DNA from: Microbacterium oleivorans
GTDB lineage: Bacteria; Actinomycetota; Actinomycetes; Actinomycetales; Microbacteriaceae
Assembly (NCBI RefSeq): GCF_023715745.1
Contig: NZ_JAMBOV010000001.1
Coordinates: 124,001 to 188,000, forward strand
DNA length: 64,000 nt
Direction of reading: 5' to 3'
In this document: one piece after another, positions 1 to 7,111 of the stretch
Layout: every line of letters begins with the position of its first letter
Position numbering within the stretch: position 1 is the first letter of the stretch
Made by a program: the position numbers and the translations under genes
The notes under the pieces: generated by a model
Database searches by the model: none
What the model was told of the DNA's origin: nothing
Seen by the model: the letters and a program-made list of their open reading frames with translations, nothing else

Positions 1-775
1 CGACAAGGTCGTCAAGCCGGTCACCGAGACCGTGATCGCGCCGGTCGTCACGCCCGTCACCGACGCCGTGAAGCCCGTGACGGACGCCCTGAAGCCCGTC
101 GCCGACGCCGTCGTGGACCCGGTGGTCGAGGTGGTCGCACCCGTGACGGACGCCGTCGTCACCCCTGTGGTGGAGGCCGTCGTCCCGCCCGTGATCGACG
201 CCGTCAGCCCCGTCACCGACCCGGTGGTGGACGCGGTCTCGCCGGCGATTCCGCCAATCGTCGGCGCCGTCGATCCGGTTGTGGATCCGATCGCCCCTGA
301 TCTCCCGCTCAGCCCGGTCGAGGTCCCCGGTTCGAACGTGCACCCCGGCGTGCCCGCCCCGTCCGGGCCGGCAGCGTCCGAGGGTGAGTCGATCCCGTCC
401 GAGCCTGCCGTCGACGCACAGATCGTCACCGCCCCGACGCGCTCCTCGGTCACTCCGGACCCGCTCCGCGAGCACACGCCCGTGCAGATCGAGACCCTCT
501 TCTCGGCGGCCGTGGCGCAGGTTCCTGCCGCTGATGCCGCTGCGGTCGCGCAACATCCGCTCGTCTTCACCGACCCCCTCGTGCCCGCGCCGAGTGCGCC
601 CGCGTCGGAGTCCGGTTCCCTGACTTCCACCTCCACCGGAGGAGCTGCCGGGCTGATCGCCCTGCTCCCGCTCGGGATCCCCGCCGCGCACCGTGCCTGG
701 GCGCGACGGGGCCGTCCGACCGACGAGCAGGGCCTCCCTGCGCCCTTCTTCGACACCGACGTCTCTCCCGACTGA
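1..775 (+). CDS. Repetitive surface-type protein, 5' end cut off by window
   Basis: The reading frame is open from base 2, so the start lies outside the window; 257 residues are visible. The first ~110 residues are a low-complexity array built on DAV-x-PV and PVTDAV units, giving an alternating valine/proline chain. A Ser/Pro/Ala-rich spacer follows, then a hydrophobic stretch (GGAAGLIALLPLGIPAA), RAWARRGR and a short acidic tail. This looks like a membrane-held surface protein. No enzyme motif or classical LPxTG is visible. It lies 96 bp upstream of the chaplin-like gene on the same strand, so a shared surface role is likely but inferred. Confidence 0.6.
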   Translation, partial: DKVVKPVTETVIAPVVTPVTDAVKPVTDALKPVADAVVDPVVEVVAPVTDAVVTPVVEAVVPPVIDAVSPVTDPVVDAVSPAIPPIVGAVDPVVDPIAPDLPLSPVEVPGSNVHPGVPAPSGPAASEGESIPSEPAVDAQIVTAPTRSSVTPDPLREHTPVQIETLFSAAVAQVPAADAAAVAQHPLVFTDPLVPAPSAPASESGSLTSTSTGGAAGLIALLPLGIPAAHRAWARRGRPTDEQGLPAPFFDTDVSPD

Positions 776-871
776 CGGGGATCGCGCCGCGCTTGCTCGC
801 GGCATGCATCCGCACGCCCTGCGTGCCGGCGCCACGGCGCCATTCCCTGTCGATTTCTGAGGAGAGATGAA

Positions 872-3085
872 ATGAATTCCACGTTGTCGCGTGTCCTGCT
901 GGGCACGCTCGTGGCCGGGGGCATCACGCTCTTCGGCGCGGCGGCCGCGCAGGCCGCAGAACCGACGACGTCCGGGGAGGATGGGCTGCTTTCGGGCACC
1001 CAGGCCGTCCTGAACGTCGACGTCCCGATCACCGTCGGCGACACCGCCGTCTCGGTCGTCGGTGACTCGTCCAGCTCGTCGAAGGACGAGGCCGAGCCGG
1101 CGAAGCCGTCGACGACCTCGTCCGCGTCCACGAGCGGTGCCGACGGCGCCGCATCCGGGTCGCAGGCGCTGGTCGACGTCAACGTCCCGATCACGGTGAA
1201 GGACACCGCGATCTCGGTCGTCGGCGACAGCACTACCGAGTCGGAGGATGCCGCGGCACCCGCCGAGCCTGCCGAACCGGCCGAGCCCGCCGCGGAACCG
1301 TCGACCGACGGTACCGACGGCGCCGCATCCGGCACTCAGGTCGTCGCCCCGATCACCGTCCCCGTGACGGTCGAGGACACGGCGATCTCGGTCGTCGGCG
1401 ACAGCACCACCGAGTCGGAGGATGCCGCAGCGCCCGCCGAGCCGGCCGAGTCCGCCTCTGCACCGTCCACCGACGGCACGGATGGCATCGGCTCCGGCAC
1501 GCAGGTCGTCGCCCCCGTCACCGCCCCGGTCACCGTCGGCGACACCGCCGTCTCGGTCATCGGCGACAGCTCGACCGAGTCGACGGATGCCGCAGCTCCG
1601 ACCGCACCGGCTCAGCCGACCGAGCCCGCTGAGGCGCCGTCCACAGACGGCACCGACGGCATCGGCTCCGGCACGCAGGTCGTCGCCCCGATCGGTATCC
1701 CGGTCACGGTCGACGACGCGGCAGTCTCGGTGATCGGCGACAGCTCGACCGAGAGCACGTCGGGATCCACAGCGCCGGTCTCGGGTGGCACCTCCACGGC
1801 CCCCACGACGGGCGGCTCGGACGGCATCGGCTCCGGAACGCAGGTCGTCGCTCCGATCACGGTCCCCGTGACCGTCGACGACACCGCCGTCTCGGTCATC
1901 GGTGACAGCTCGAGTGAGAGCACGTCAGGATCCACGGCGCCGGTCTCGGGCGGCACCTCCGCGGCCCCCACCACGGGCGGCTCGGACGGCATCGGCTCCG
2001 GAACGCAGGTCGTCGCTCCGATCACGGTCCCCGTGACCGTCGGCGACACCGCCGTCTCGGTCATCGGCGACAGCTCGAGCGAGAGCACGTCGGGATCCAC
2101 GGCGCCGGTCTCGGGCGGCACCTCCACGGCCCCCACCACGGGCGGCTCGGACGGTATCGGCTCCGGAACCCAGGTCGTCGCTCCCATCACGGTCCCCGTG
2201 ACGGTCGACGACACGGCGGTCTCGGTGATCGGTGACAGCTCAAGCGACTCCACCGACGCCGGAGCCCCGGCCGCCCCGGCGACCGGAACCACCGGCGGTC
2301 CGTCCACCGACGGCACCGACGGTGTCGGCTCGGGCACGCAGGTCGTCGCCCCGATCGGCATCCCGGTCACGGTCGACGACACCGCGGTCTCGGTCATCGG
2401 GGACAGCTCGGTGATCGGCGGCGGCTCCGCCGGCACGCCGGGAACCGGAACGTCGGCGGGACCCGTCACCTCGGGCGAGGGAGGTGTCGGAAGCGGGACG
2501 CAGATCGTGCTTCCCGTCGACATCCCGGTCACCGTCGGTGACACCGCGGTCTCGATCATCGGCGACAGCGAGGTGACCGACCCGGGCACCCCGACGGATC
2601 CCACGGACCCCACGGACCCGGTCGACCCGACCGACCCCACGGACCCGGTCGACCCCACGGACCCGGTCGACCCCACGGACCCCACGGACCCGACCACCCC
2701 GGTGGACCCCACGGACCCGACCGACCCGACCACCCCGGTCGACCCCACGGACCCGACCACCCCGGTCGACCCGACGGACCCCACCACCCCGGTGAACCCC
2801 ACGGACCCGACCACCCCGGTCGACCCGACGGACCCCACCACCCCGGTGAACCCCACGGACCCGACGGACCCGACCACCCCGGTCGAGCCCACGGTCCCCG
2901 GTGACGGCACGGACGGTCAGATCCCCGGTGGCAGCCCCGCTCAGATGGCCCCCCAGGCCAGCGGTGGCGAGACGCCGCAGGCACTGGCCCAGACCGGTGG
3001 CGTGGCGACCCCGTGGCTTCCCCTGGCCGCGATCACCCTGATCGCCGCCGGAGCCATGCTCACGCTGCGTCGCCGCACCGTCTGA
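872..3085 (+). CDS. Secreted chaplin-like repeat protein with LAQTG cell-wall sorting signal
   Basis: The protein has 737 residues. GAGGAGA lies just upstream of ATG 872. A signal peptide covers residues 1-28, with probable cleavage after AQA. Ten repeats of about 28 residues follow, reading SG-T-Q-VVAP, then PVTVDDTAVSVIGDS, separated by Ser/Thr/Pro/Gly linkers. The pattern resembles the chaplin domain of Streptomyces (SGN, V-PV-PVNVCGN, V-V-G) with the Cys-containing VCGN replaced by VGDT or VDDT. A PTDPTDPV stalk follows. LAQTG at 705-709, a hydrophobic helix and RRR at the end form a sortase signal of the LAxTG type used by class E sortases. The predicted product is a wall-anchored, possibly surface-active or adhesive protein. 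The chaplin link is a pattern match only. Confidence 0.75.
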   Translation: MNSTLSRVLLGTLVAGGITLFGAAAAQAAEPTTSGEDGLLSGTQAVLNVDVPITVGDTAVSVVGDSSSSSKDEAEPAKPSTTSSASTSGADGAASGSQALVDVNVPITVKDTAISVVGDSTTESEDAAAPAEPAEPAEPAAEPSTDGTDGAASGTQVVAPITVPVTVEDTAISVVGDSTTESEDAAAPAEPAESASAPSTDGTDGIGSGTQVVAPVTAPVTVGDTAVSVIGDSSTESTDAAAPTAPAQPTEPAEAPSTDGTDGIGSGTQVVAPIGIPVTVDDAAVSVIGDSSTESTSGSTAPVSGGTSTAPTTGGSDGIGSGTQVVAPITVPVTVDDTAVSVIGDSSSESTSGSTAPVSGGTSAAPTTGGSDGIGSGTQVVAPITVPVTVGDTAVSVIGDSSSESTSGSTAPVSGGTSTAPTTGGSDGIGSGTQVVAPITVPVTVDDTAVSVIGDSSSDSTDAGAPAAPATGTTGGPSTDGTDGVGSGTQVVAPIGIPVTVDDTAVSVIGDSSVIGGGSAGTPGTGTSAGPVTSGEGGVGSGTQIVLPVDIPVTVGDTAVSIIGDSEVTDPGTPTDPTDPTDPVDPTDPTDPVDPTDPVDPTDPTDPTTPVDPTDPTDPTTPVDPTDPTTPVDPTDPTTPVNPTDPTTPVDPTDPTTPVNPTDPTDPTTPVEPTVPGDGTDGQIPGGSPAQMAPQASGGETPQALAQTGGVATPWLPLAAITLIAAGAMLTLRRRTV
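986..2569 (+). repeat. Ten in-frame chaplin-like repeats
   Basis: Ten units encode SGTQ followed by PVTVxDTAVSVIGDS. Units 1-3 are the most divergent (LLSGTQAVLN, AASGSQALVD, AASGTQVVAP). Units 5-8, including linkers of the form STSGSTAPVSGGTS, are nearly identical at the DNA level, which suggests recent tandem duplication. Confidence 0.85.
2578..2895 (+). repeat. Pro-Thr-Asp stalk repeat
   Basis: Tandem codons for PTDPTDPV and PTDPTTPV run directly ahead of the sorting signal. Such rigid acidic Pro-rich stretches usually span the peptidoglycan in anchored proteins. The repeats are coding and in frame. Confidence 0.85.
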
Positions 3086-3100
3086 CCCGCTCCCCCAAAG

Positions 3101-3138
3101 GGGTGGATGCCCCGGGCCCCCACCCGTGGCATCCACCC
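3101..3138 (+). terminator. Hairpin after the LAQTG protein gene
   Basis: GGGTGGATGCC (3101-3111) pairs perfectly with GGCATCCACCC (3128-3138), an 11-bp stem starting 15 bp after the stop codon. There is no clear U tract, as is common in high-GC actinobacteria. Confidence 0.6.
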
Positions 3139-3146
3139 ATCCCCCT

Positions 3147-3228
3147 CGCGGATGCGACGGATCCGGCCCGACACGCCGGATCCCCATCCCCAGTGCCGGC
3201 GCGCCGGCCGCGATCCGTCGCATCCGCG
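3147..3228. repeat. 82-bp dispersed palindromic element, copy A
   Basis: The copy starts with CGCGGATGCGACGGATC and ends with GATCCGTCGCATCCGCG, perfect 17-bp inverted ends. The interior also pairs in part. It shares length and layout with copies at 3548, 19366 and 23920. Confidence 0.75.
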
Positions 3229-3244
3229 GACACCTCCCCCGAAA

Positions 3245-3279
3245 GGCGGATGCCGCAGGCCCCACCTGCGGCATCCGCC
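3245..3279. terminator. Perfect 15-bp hairpin
   Basis: GGCGGATGCCGCAGG (3245-3259) and CCTGCGGCATCCGCC (3265-3279) are perfect complements around a 5-base loop. It sits between copy A and the quinone-oxidoreductase remnant. It could terminate transcription from either side; which gene it serves is unclear. Confidence 0.5.
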
Positions 3280-3307
3280 CTCAGCGTGCGTCGGCAGAGG
3301 CACCGGC

Positions 3308-3505
3308 CCCGCGGGGGAACGCGAACACCTCATCGCCGATCTCTCAGATGGTCGCTCCCGGACCGATCGCCGCCACCGTCCCCGAGACGTGTCAGCCGAG
3401 GATGAACGGCGGCGCCGCCCCGAACGCCCCGTTGGTGCGGTGAATCGCGTCCGCCGGGTTCACCCCGGCCGCGGACACAGCCGTGACGTCCCCGTCAGGT
3501 TCCGA
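3308..3505 (-). pseudogene. Remnant of a quinone oxidoreductase / zinc-less alcohol dehydrogenase gene
   Basis: Read on the minus strand, one frame gives SAAGVNPADAIHRTNGAFG, then APPFILG, a TGA (3392-3394), HVSGTVAAIGPGAT, a second TGA (3344-3346), and EIGDEVFAFPRG. This follows the N-terminal GroES-like fold of quinone oxidoreductases, where AAGVNPxD, PFxxGxDxSG and GDxVF occur in this order. The first stop falls where the family has Trp (TGG). There is no proper start and no Rossmann domain, so it is a decayed fragment of about 66 codons. It lies between two copies of the 82-bp element. Confidence 0.75.
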
Positions 3506-3547
3506 CGGATTCTCGCCAATCGATGAAGCGCGGCCTCCCTTGATGTG

Positions 3548-3629
3548 CGTCGATGCAATGGATGTGCGGCGACAGGCGGCATCCACACCCCACGACACGG
3601 CGTGTCGGCCGCGATCCATTGCATCCGCG
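3548..3629. repeat. 82-bp dispersed palindromic element, copy B
   Basis: The left end CGTCGATGCAATGGAT and right end GATCCATTGCATCCGCG are near-perfect inverted repeats. This is the same 82-bp length as the other three copies. The middle (GCGGCGACAGGCGGCATCC) is more diverged. Confidence 0.75.
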
Positions 3630-3653
3630 AACACCGACACCACCCGGAAACGA

Positions 3654-3699
3654 CGGATGCCGCGGTCCCGACCCGTGAGGGAAGGGACCGCGGCATCCG
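3654..3699 (-). terminator. Terminator of the rpsF-ssb-rpsR-rplI operon
   Basis: CGGATGCCGCGGTCCC (3654-3669) pairs perfectly over 16 bp with GGGACCGCGGCATCCG (3684-3699). It begins about 15 bp past the rplI stop on the minus strand. Confidence 0.75.
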
Positions 3700-3714
3700 A
3701 ACCGCACGCCAGGA

Positions 3715-4167
3715 TTACTTGGCGGCGACCACCTGCAGGGTGATCACGGCGGTGAGCTCGTCGCCGAGGCGAACGGTCGCCTCGTGCTCGCCCACGGCCT
3801 TGATCGGCGAGGTGATGTGGATCTTGCGCTTGTCGAGGTCACCCAGACCGGCGGCCTTGACGGCGTCGGCCACGTCGGCGGTCTTGACCGAACCGAACAG
3901 GCGACCTTCAGCACCGGCCTTGACGGTCAGCTTGACCGTGTTGGACTCGAGCGTGTTCTTGAGCGCCACGGCCTCTTCGTGGTCGTGGATCGCGCGGGAC
4001 TCGCGAGCGGCGCGGATCGACGCCACCTGCTTCTCGCCACCGCGGGTCCAGGCCACAGCGAAGCCCTGGGGGATGAGGTAGTTGCGGGCGTACCCGTTCT
4101 TGACCTCGATGACGTCACCGGCGCTACCGAGCCCGGCGACCTCGTTCGTGAGAATCAGCTTTGCCAT
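3715..4167 (-). CDS. rplI: 50S ribosomal protein L9
   Basis: The 150-residue protein matches bacterial L9. The N-terminal rRNA-binding domain reads [20 protein letters not shown], then [16 protein letters not shown], the family signature. A long connecting helix (residues ~45-75) and the C-terminal domain with [15 protein letters not shown] follow. L9 binds 23S rRNA near the L1 stalk and helps keep the reading frame. ATG is preceded by AAGGAGT. It is the last gene of the rpsF operon and is followed by a strong hairpin. Confidence 0.97.
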   Translation of the reverse strand: MAKLILTNEVAGLGSAGDVIEVKNGYARNYLIPQGFAVAWTRGGEKQVASIRAARESRAIHDHEEAVALKNTLESNTVKLTVKAGAEGRLFGSVKTADVADAVKAAGLGDLDKRKIHITSPIKAVGEHEATVRLGDELTAVITLQVVAAK

Positions 4168-4178
4168 GTCGGTACTCC

Positions 4179-4433
4179 TTACCGGCCAGCGCCGGCGTAG
4201 GGCAGGAGAGCCATTTCACGGGCGTTCTTGATCGCCTTGGCGATCAGACGCTGCTCCTGCACCGAGACTCCGGTGATACGACGGGCGCGGATCTTCCCAC
4301 GCTCCGAGATGAACTTGCGAAGCGTCGCGACGTCCTTGTAGTCGATGACGCCGACGCGGATCGCCTTCGCGGGAGCGGCGTTCTTCGCGCCCTTCCGCGG
4401 CTTGCGGCGATCGCCGGTTGCCTTTCCAGCCAT
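4179..4433 (-). CDS. rpsR: 30S ribosomal protein S18, cysteine-free form
   Basis: The 84-residue product has the S18 core ([19 protein letters not shown], then [11 protein letters not shown]). S18 pairs with S6 on the 30S platform. No cysteine is present, so this is the zinc-independent type of S18; a Cys-containing paralogue could exist elsewhere. It lies 11 bp upstream of rplI and is separated from ssb by a GGATGCCGCG hairpin. Confidence 0.96.
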   Translation of the reverse strand: MAGKATGDRRKPRKGAKNAAPAKAIRVGVIDYKDVATLRKFISERGKIRARRITGVSVQEQRLIAKAIKNAREMALLPYAGAGR

Positions 4434-4453
4434 GTGTCTTCCTTAAGAGAGAT

Positions 4454-4476
4454 GGATGCCGCGACCCGCGGCATCC
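4454..4476 (-). terminator. Intercistronic hairpin between ssb and rpsR
   Basis: GGATGCCGCG (4454-4463) and CGCGGCATCC (4467-4476) form a 10-bp stem with a 3-base loop in the 53-bp gap. It could act as an attenuator or RNA-processing site that uncouples ssb from the ribosomal protein genes. No U tract is seen. Confidence 0.45.
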
Positions 4477-4486
4477 GCAATTCGAA

Positions 4487-5005
4487 TCAGAACGGGGTGT
4501 CGTCGCCGTAGCTCGTCCCGGGCGCGCTCCAGGCGTCAGGAGCCGAGGACCCGGGCGTGGCCCAGGGCTCGTCCTGCTGCACCTGCGGACGCGACTGCTG
4601 ACCGCCGCCGAAGCTGCCGCCGCCACCGCCGCCGCCGTTGGAGGCGGCCCGGGTGACCTGGGCAGTGGCGTAGCGGAGCGAGGGGCCGATCTCGTCGACC
4701 TCCAGCTCGATCGCCGTGCGGTTGTTGCCTTCGCGGTCCTGGTAGGAGCGCTGCTTCAGGCGGCCGGTCGCGACGACCCGCATGCCCTTGGTGAGCGAGC
4801 CTGCGACGTGCTCAGCGAACTCGCGCCAGACCGACGCGCGCATGAACAGCGCTTCGCCGTCCTTCCACTCGTTGGCCTGGCGGTCGAAGCTGCGCGGCGT
4901 CGATGCGATCGTGAAGTTCGCGACGGGAAGGCCGTTCTGCGTGTAGCGCAGCTCGGGGTCCGCCGTGAGGTTACCCACGACCGTGATGATGGTCTCGCCG
5001 GCCAT
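4487..5005 (-). CDS. ssb: Single-stranded DNA-binding protein
   Basis: The 172-residue protein starts [20 protein letters not shown], the OB-fold of SSB, with FTIAST, WRE and [18 protein letters not shown] further along. Residues ~120-160 are a Gly-rich and Gln/Pro linker. The end is acidic (GDDTPF), the tip that recruits partner proteins. It binds ssDNA during replication, repair and recombination. The ATG at 5005, 5 bp after the rpsF stop, matches the family N terminus; a longer in-frame extension over rpsF has no homology and was dropped. Confidence 0.96.
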   Translation of the reverse strand: MAGETIITVVGNLTADPELRYTQNGLPVANFTIASTPRSFDRQANEWKDGEALFMRASVWREFAEHVAGSLTKGMRVVATGRLKQRSYQDREGNNRTAIELEVDEIGPSLRYATAQVTRAASNGGGGGGGSFGGGQQSRPQVQQDEPWATPGSSAPDAWSAPGTSYGDDTPF

Positions 5006-5010
5006 GAGCG

Positions 5011-5376
5011 TCAGGCCTTCGCAGCCTTGCGGGCGGCCTTGGCCTCGGCGCGCTCCTTCTCGGCGGCGACCTGAGCGATCGCCTCCTCGGCGCGGAGGAC
5101 CTTGGTGCGCATGATCTGCTCGTTCAGCTTGAGCTGACGGTCGAGCTCCTGCGTGGCCTCGCTCGTGGCGGTGAAGTTGACGACGGCGTAGATGCCCTCG
5201 TTCTTCTTCTGGATCTCGTAGGCGAGACGGCGCTTGCCCCACACGTCGACGTTGTCGATCGAGCCACCATCAGCGGTGATGACCTTCAGGAACCCGTCGA
5301 GCTTGGGAGCGACCTGGCGCTCGTCGACCTCGGGGTCGAGAATCACCATGAGTTCGTACTGGTGGATGTGCGTCAC
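5011..5376 (-). CDS. rpsF: 30S ribosomal protein S6
   Basis: The 121-residue protein begins [20 protein letters not shown] and carries [20 protein letters not shown], the S6 signature. S6 forms a heterodimer with S18 on the 30S platform. The start is GTG with a strong AAGGAGG about 7 bases upstream. The C terminus is an Ala/Lys-rich tail. It is the first gene of the operon with ssb, rpsR and rplI. Confidence 0.96.
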   Translation of the reverse strand: MTHIHQYELMVILDPEVDERQVAPKLDGFLKVITADGGSIDNVDVWGKRRLAYEIQKKNEGIYAVVNFTATSEATQELDRQLKLNEQIMRTKVLRAEEAIAQVAAEKERAEAKAARKAAKA

Positions 5377-5402
5377 TAACCCACCTCCTTCGGACTAGAA
5401 CG

Positions 5403-5491
5403 GATGCCGGGCGTTTCCCGGCATCAGGAGGGTTGATGCACGTGTCCGGTGATTCCGCGCGCGAGCGCAGACGGACAACCACAACAGTCTA
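5403..5491 (-). promoter_or_regulatory. rpsF operon promoter and leader hairpin
   Basis: On the minus strand a TAGACT -10 hexamer (5491-5486) lies upstream of a leader containing a 9-bp stem (GATGCCGGG 5403-5411, CCCGGCATC 5417-5425). The hairpin lies about 27 bases before the GTG start. Leaders of rpsF operons in many bacteria bind S6:S18 for feedback control; whether this hairpin does so is an inference. The -10 overlaps the stop codon of the upstream WYL gene. Confidence 0.4.
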
Positions 5492-6436
5492 GCGGATGCC
5501 CGGCCCTGCCGCGGAATCGGTCAGTCGCACCGCGAGCGCGGCCGCCGCATCCGCCAGCTCCGGCGGCCCGACCACCTCGAACGACGCGTCGAACCGCAGC
5601 GCCCAGGCGAGCGCTCCCGCCCACGACCAGGACCCCACCTGCACACGCGTCCGTCCGTCTCCCAGGTCCTCGATCTCCGCGTCTCCGGCGAACGGGACGA
5701 CCCGTCGCGCGGGCACGGAGAGGATGAGGTCGGCCGTGACGGGCCAGCGATCCGTGTCCGACGCACCCTTGAATCGGGCCGCGAGGTACGTACGCGCATC
5801 GCCATTGGGGATCTCGCGCAGCTCGAACGGGACCCCGCCACCCTGCCGGAGGCGCACGCGGTCGAGCCGCAGGATGCGCCAGTCCTCGGCATCCAGGTCC
5901 CAGGCGACGGCGTACCAGCGCCCGTCGCGCGCGACGACGGCATGCGGCTCGATCCGACGACCGCGGCCGTCGGCGCCGTAGTCGACGCGCAGCGTGCGGC
6001 GGCGGCGCGCAGCGGCGCTCACCGCCTCGAGCACATCCGGCGCGGCCTGATCAGCCGGCGCTTCGGTCTCGAACCGGATGGCGTCGATCCGGTGACGCAG
6101 GTGCGACGGCATGACCTGCCGCATCGTGCCCAGGGCCCGGGCGGCGGCATCCGCGATGTCGACACCGGATGCCGACTGCAGCGCCACCGCGATCGCGACG
6201 GCCTGCTCGTCGTCGAACAGGAGAGGCGGCAGCTCCTCGCCCGGCGCGAGGCGGTAACCGCCGTAGGGGCCCTTGGCAGCCGTGATCGCATACCCGAGCT
6301 CACGCAACCGGTCGACGTCGCGGCGAACGGTGCGGACGGTGACGCCGAGCCGGTCGGCGAGCTCCTGACCGCCCCAGTCTCGTCGCGACTGCAGGACCGA
6401 CAGCAGGTTCAGCATCCGATGCGACGGCGAGGTCAT
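5489..6436 (-). CDS. WYL-domain transcriptional regulator (DeoR-like HTH)
   Basis: The protein has 315 residues. The N terminus is a winged helix (MLNLLSVLQSRRDWGGQELA, then LGVTVRTVRRDVDRLRELGY). A linker of the PYGGYRLAPG type follows. The WYL-type effector domain reads RWYAVAWDLDAEDWRILRLD, with a C-terminal WCX-like part from about residue 220. Such proteins sense ligands, often nucleic-acid fragments or small molecules, and repress neighbours. The ATG at 6436 was chosen because upstream in-frame codons show no homology. It is divergent from a VOC protein gene 96 bp away, which is the likely target. Confidence 0.88.
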   Translation of the reverse strand: MTSPSHRMLNLLSVLQSRRDWGGQELADRLGVTVRTVRRDVDRLRELGYAITAAKGPYGGYRLAPGEELPPLLFDDEQAVAIAVALQSASGVDIADAAARALGTMRQVMPSHLRHRIDAIRFETEAPADQAAPDVLEAVSAAARRRRTLRVDYGADGRGRRIEPHAVVARDGRWYAVAWDLDAEDWRILRLDRVRLRQGGGVPFELREIPNGDARTYLAARFKGASDTDRWPVTADLILSVPARRVVPFAGDAEIEDLGDGRTRVQVGSWSWAGALAWALRFDASFEVVGPPELADAAAALAVRLTDSAAGPGIR

Positions 6437-6532
6437 GGTTCCATCCTGCGGGAGAAGAGGACAGGATCCGACCTCTACGGAGAGGAGCGTGGTCATCACA
6501 TCGAAACCCACCCCCGAACCGGAGGACGCATC

Positions 6533-6997
6533 ATGACCCTCACCACCACCACCCACCTGAACTTCCGCGGCACCGCGCGCGAGGCCCTGGAGTTCTACGC
6601 CCGCGTCTTCGATGGCCAGGCGATGACGACCACCTACGCCGACCTCGGAATGCCCGCCGACGCACCCGGCGCGGACAGGATCGTCTTCGGCATCCTCATC
6701 GCGGCCGACGGGTTCCGCCTCATGGCGTACGACGTCCCCGGGCAGGACGCCGGCGCGGAAGCGGTCTCCGGGACGACCACGCGTCAGAACGGCGTGACGT
6801 TCACCGATCGCGCCTTCTTCGTCTCGCTGCAAGGCGACAGCCTCGACGAGGTCACCGCGCGATGGGACGCCCTCGCCGAGGGCGCGACCGTGGTCGAACC
6901 GCTCGCCGCCTCGGCGTGGAGCGCGGGCTTCGGGATGCTCACCGACCGGTTCGGAGTGACCTGGGTCGTCGACGTCCGCGTCCCGCAGCCGGCGTGA
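6533..6997 (+). CDS. VOC-superfamily (PhnB-like) protein
   Basis: The 154-residue protein has the glyoxalase/bleomycin-resistance fold arrangement. It opens with HLNFRGTAREALEFYARVFD and closes with DRFGVTWVVDV, as in PhnB-type proteins (often mislabelled 3-demethylubiquinone methyltransferases). PhnB-like proteins often lack the full metal-binding set, so the function is unknown. GGAGG precedes ATG 6533. It is divergent from the WYL regulator, which probably controls it. Confidence 0.8.
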   Translation: MTLTTTTHLNFRGTAREALEFYARVFDGQAMTTTYADLGMPADAPGADRIVFGILIAADGFRLMAYDVPGQDAGAEAVSGTTTRQNGVTFTDRAFFVSLQGDSLDEVTARWDALAEGATVVEPLAASAWSAGFGMLTDRFGVTWVVDVRVPQPA

Positions 6998-7019
6998 TCG
7001 ACCGGGCCTGAGGCCCGAA

Positions 7020-7053
7020 GGGACGGATGCCGGTGCGTCGCCGCATCCGTCCC
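7020..7053 (+). terminator. Terminator after the VOC gene
   Basis: GGGACGGATGC (7020-7030) pairs with GCATCCGTCCC (7043-7053) over 11 bp, 22 bp after the VOC stop codon. Confidence 0.6.
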
Positions 7054-7111
7054 GCTCGGCGGCGCCGCCGGCCGGTACCGTGGCGGTCATGCACTCCGAC
7101 GAGGTGAACCG

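Noticed and set aside
2578..2895. Short regular repeats that could suggest a CRISPR array
   Set aside because: The units are in-frame codons for PTDPTDPV in a secreted protein, with no constant repeat/spacer structure.
3392..3643. 83-codon frame on the minus strand as a real gene
   Set aside because: Its upstream half runs through the 82-bp element and only its C-terminal part resembles quinone oxidoreductases; homology continues past the stop codon, which marks a pseudogene.
4487..5242. ssb extended to a 251-residue protein
   Set aside because: The extra 79 residues overlap rpsF in another frame and are basic low-complexity; the family start is MAGETIIT at 5005.
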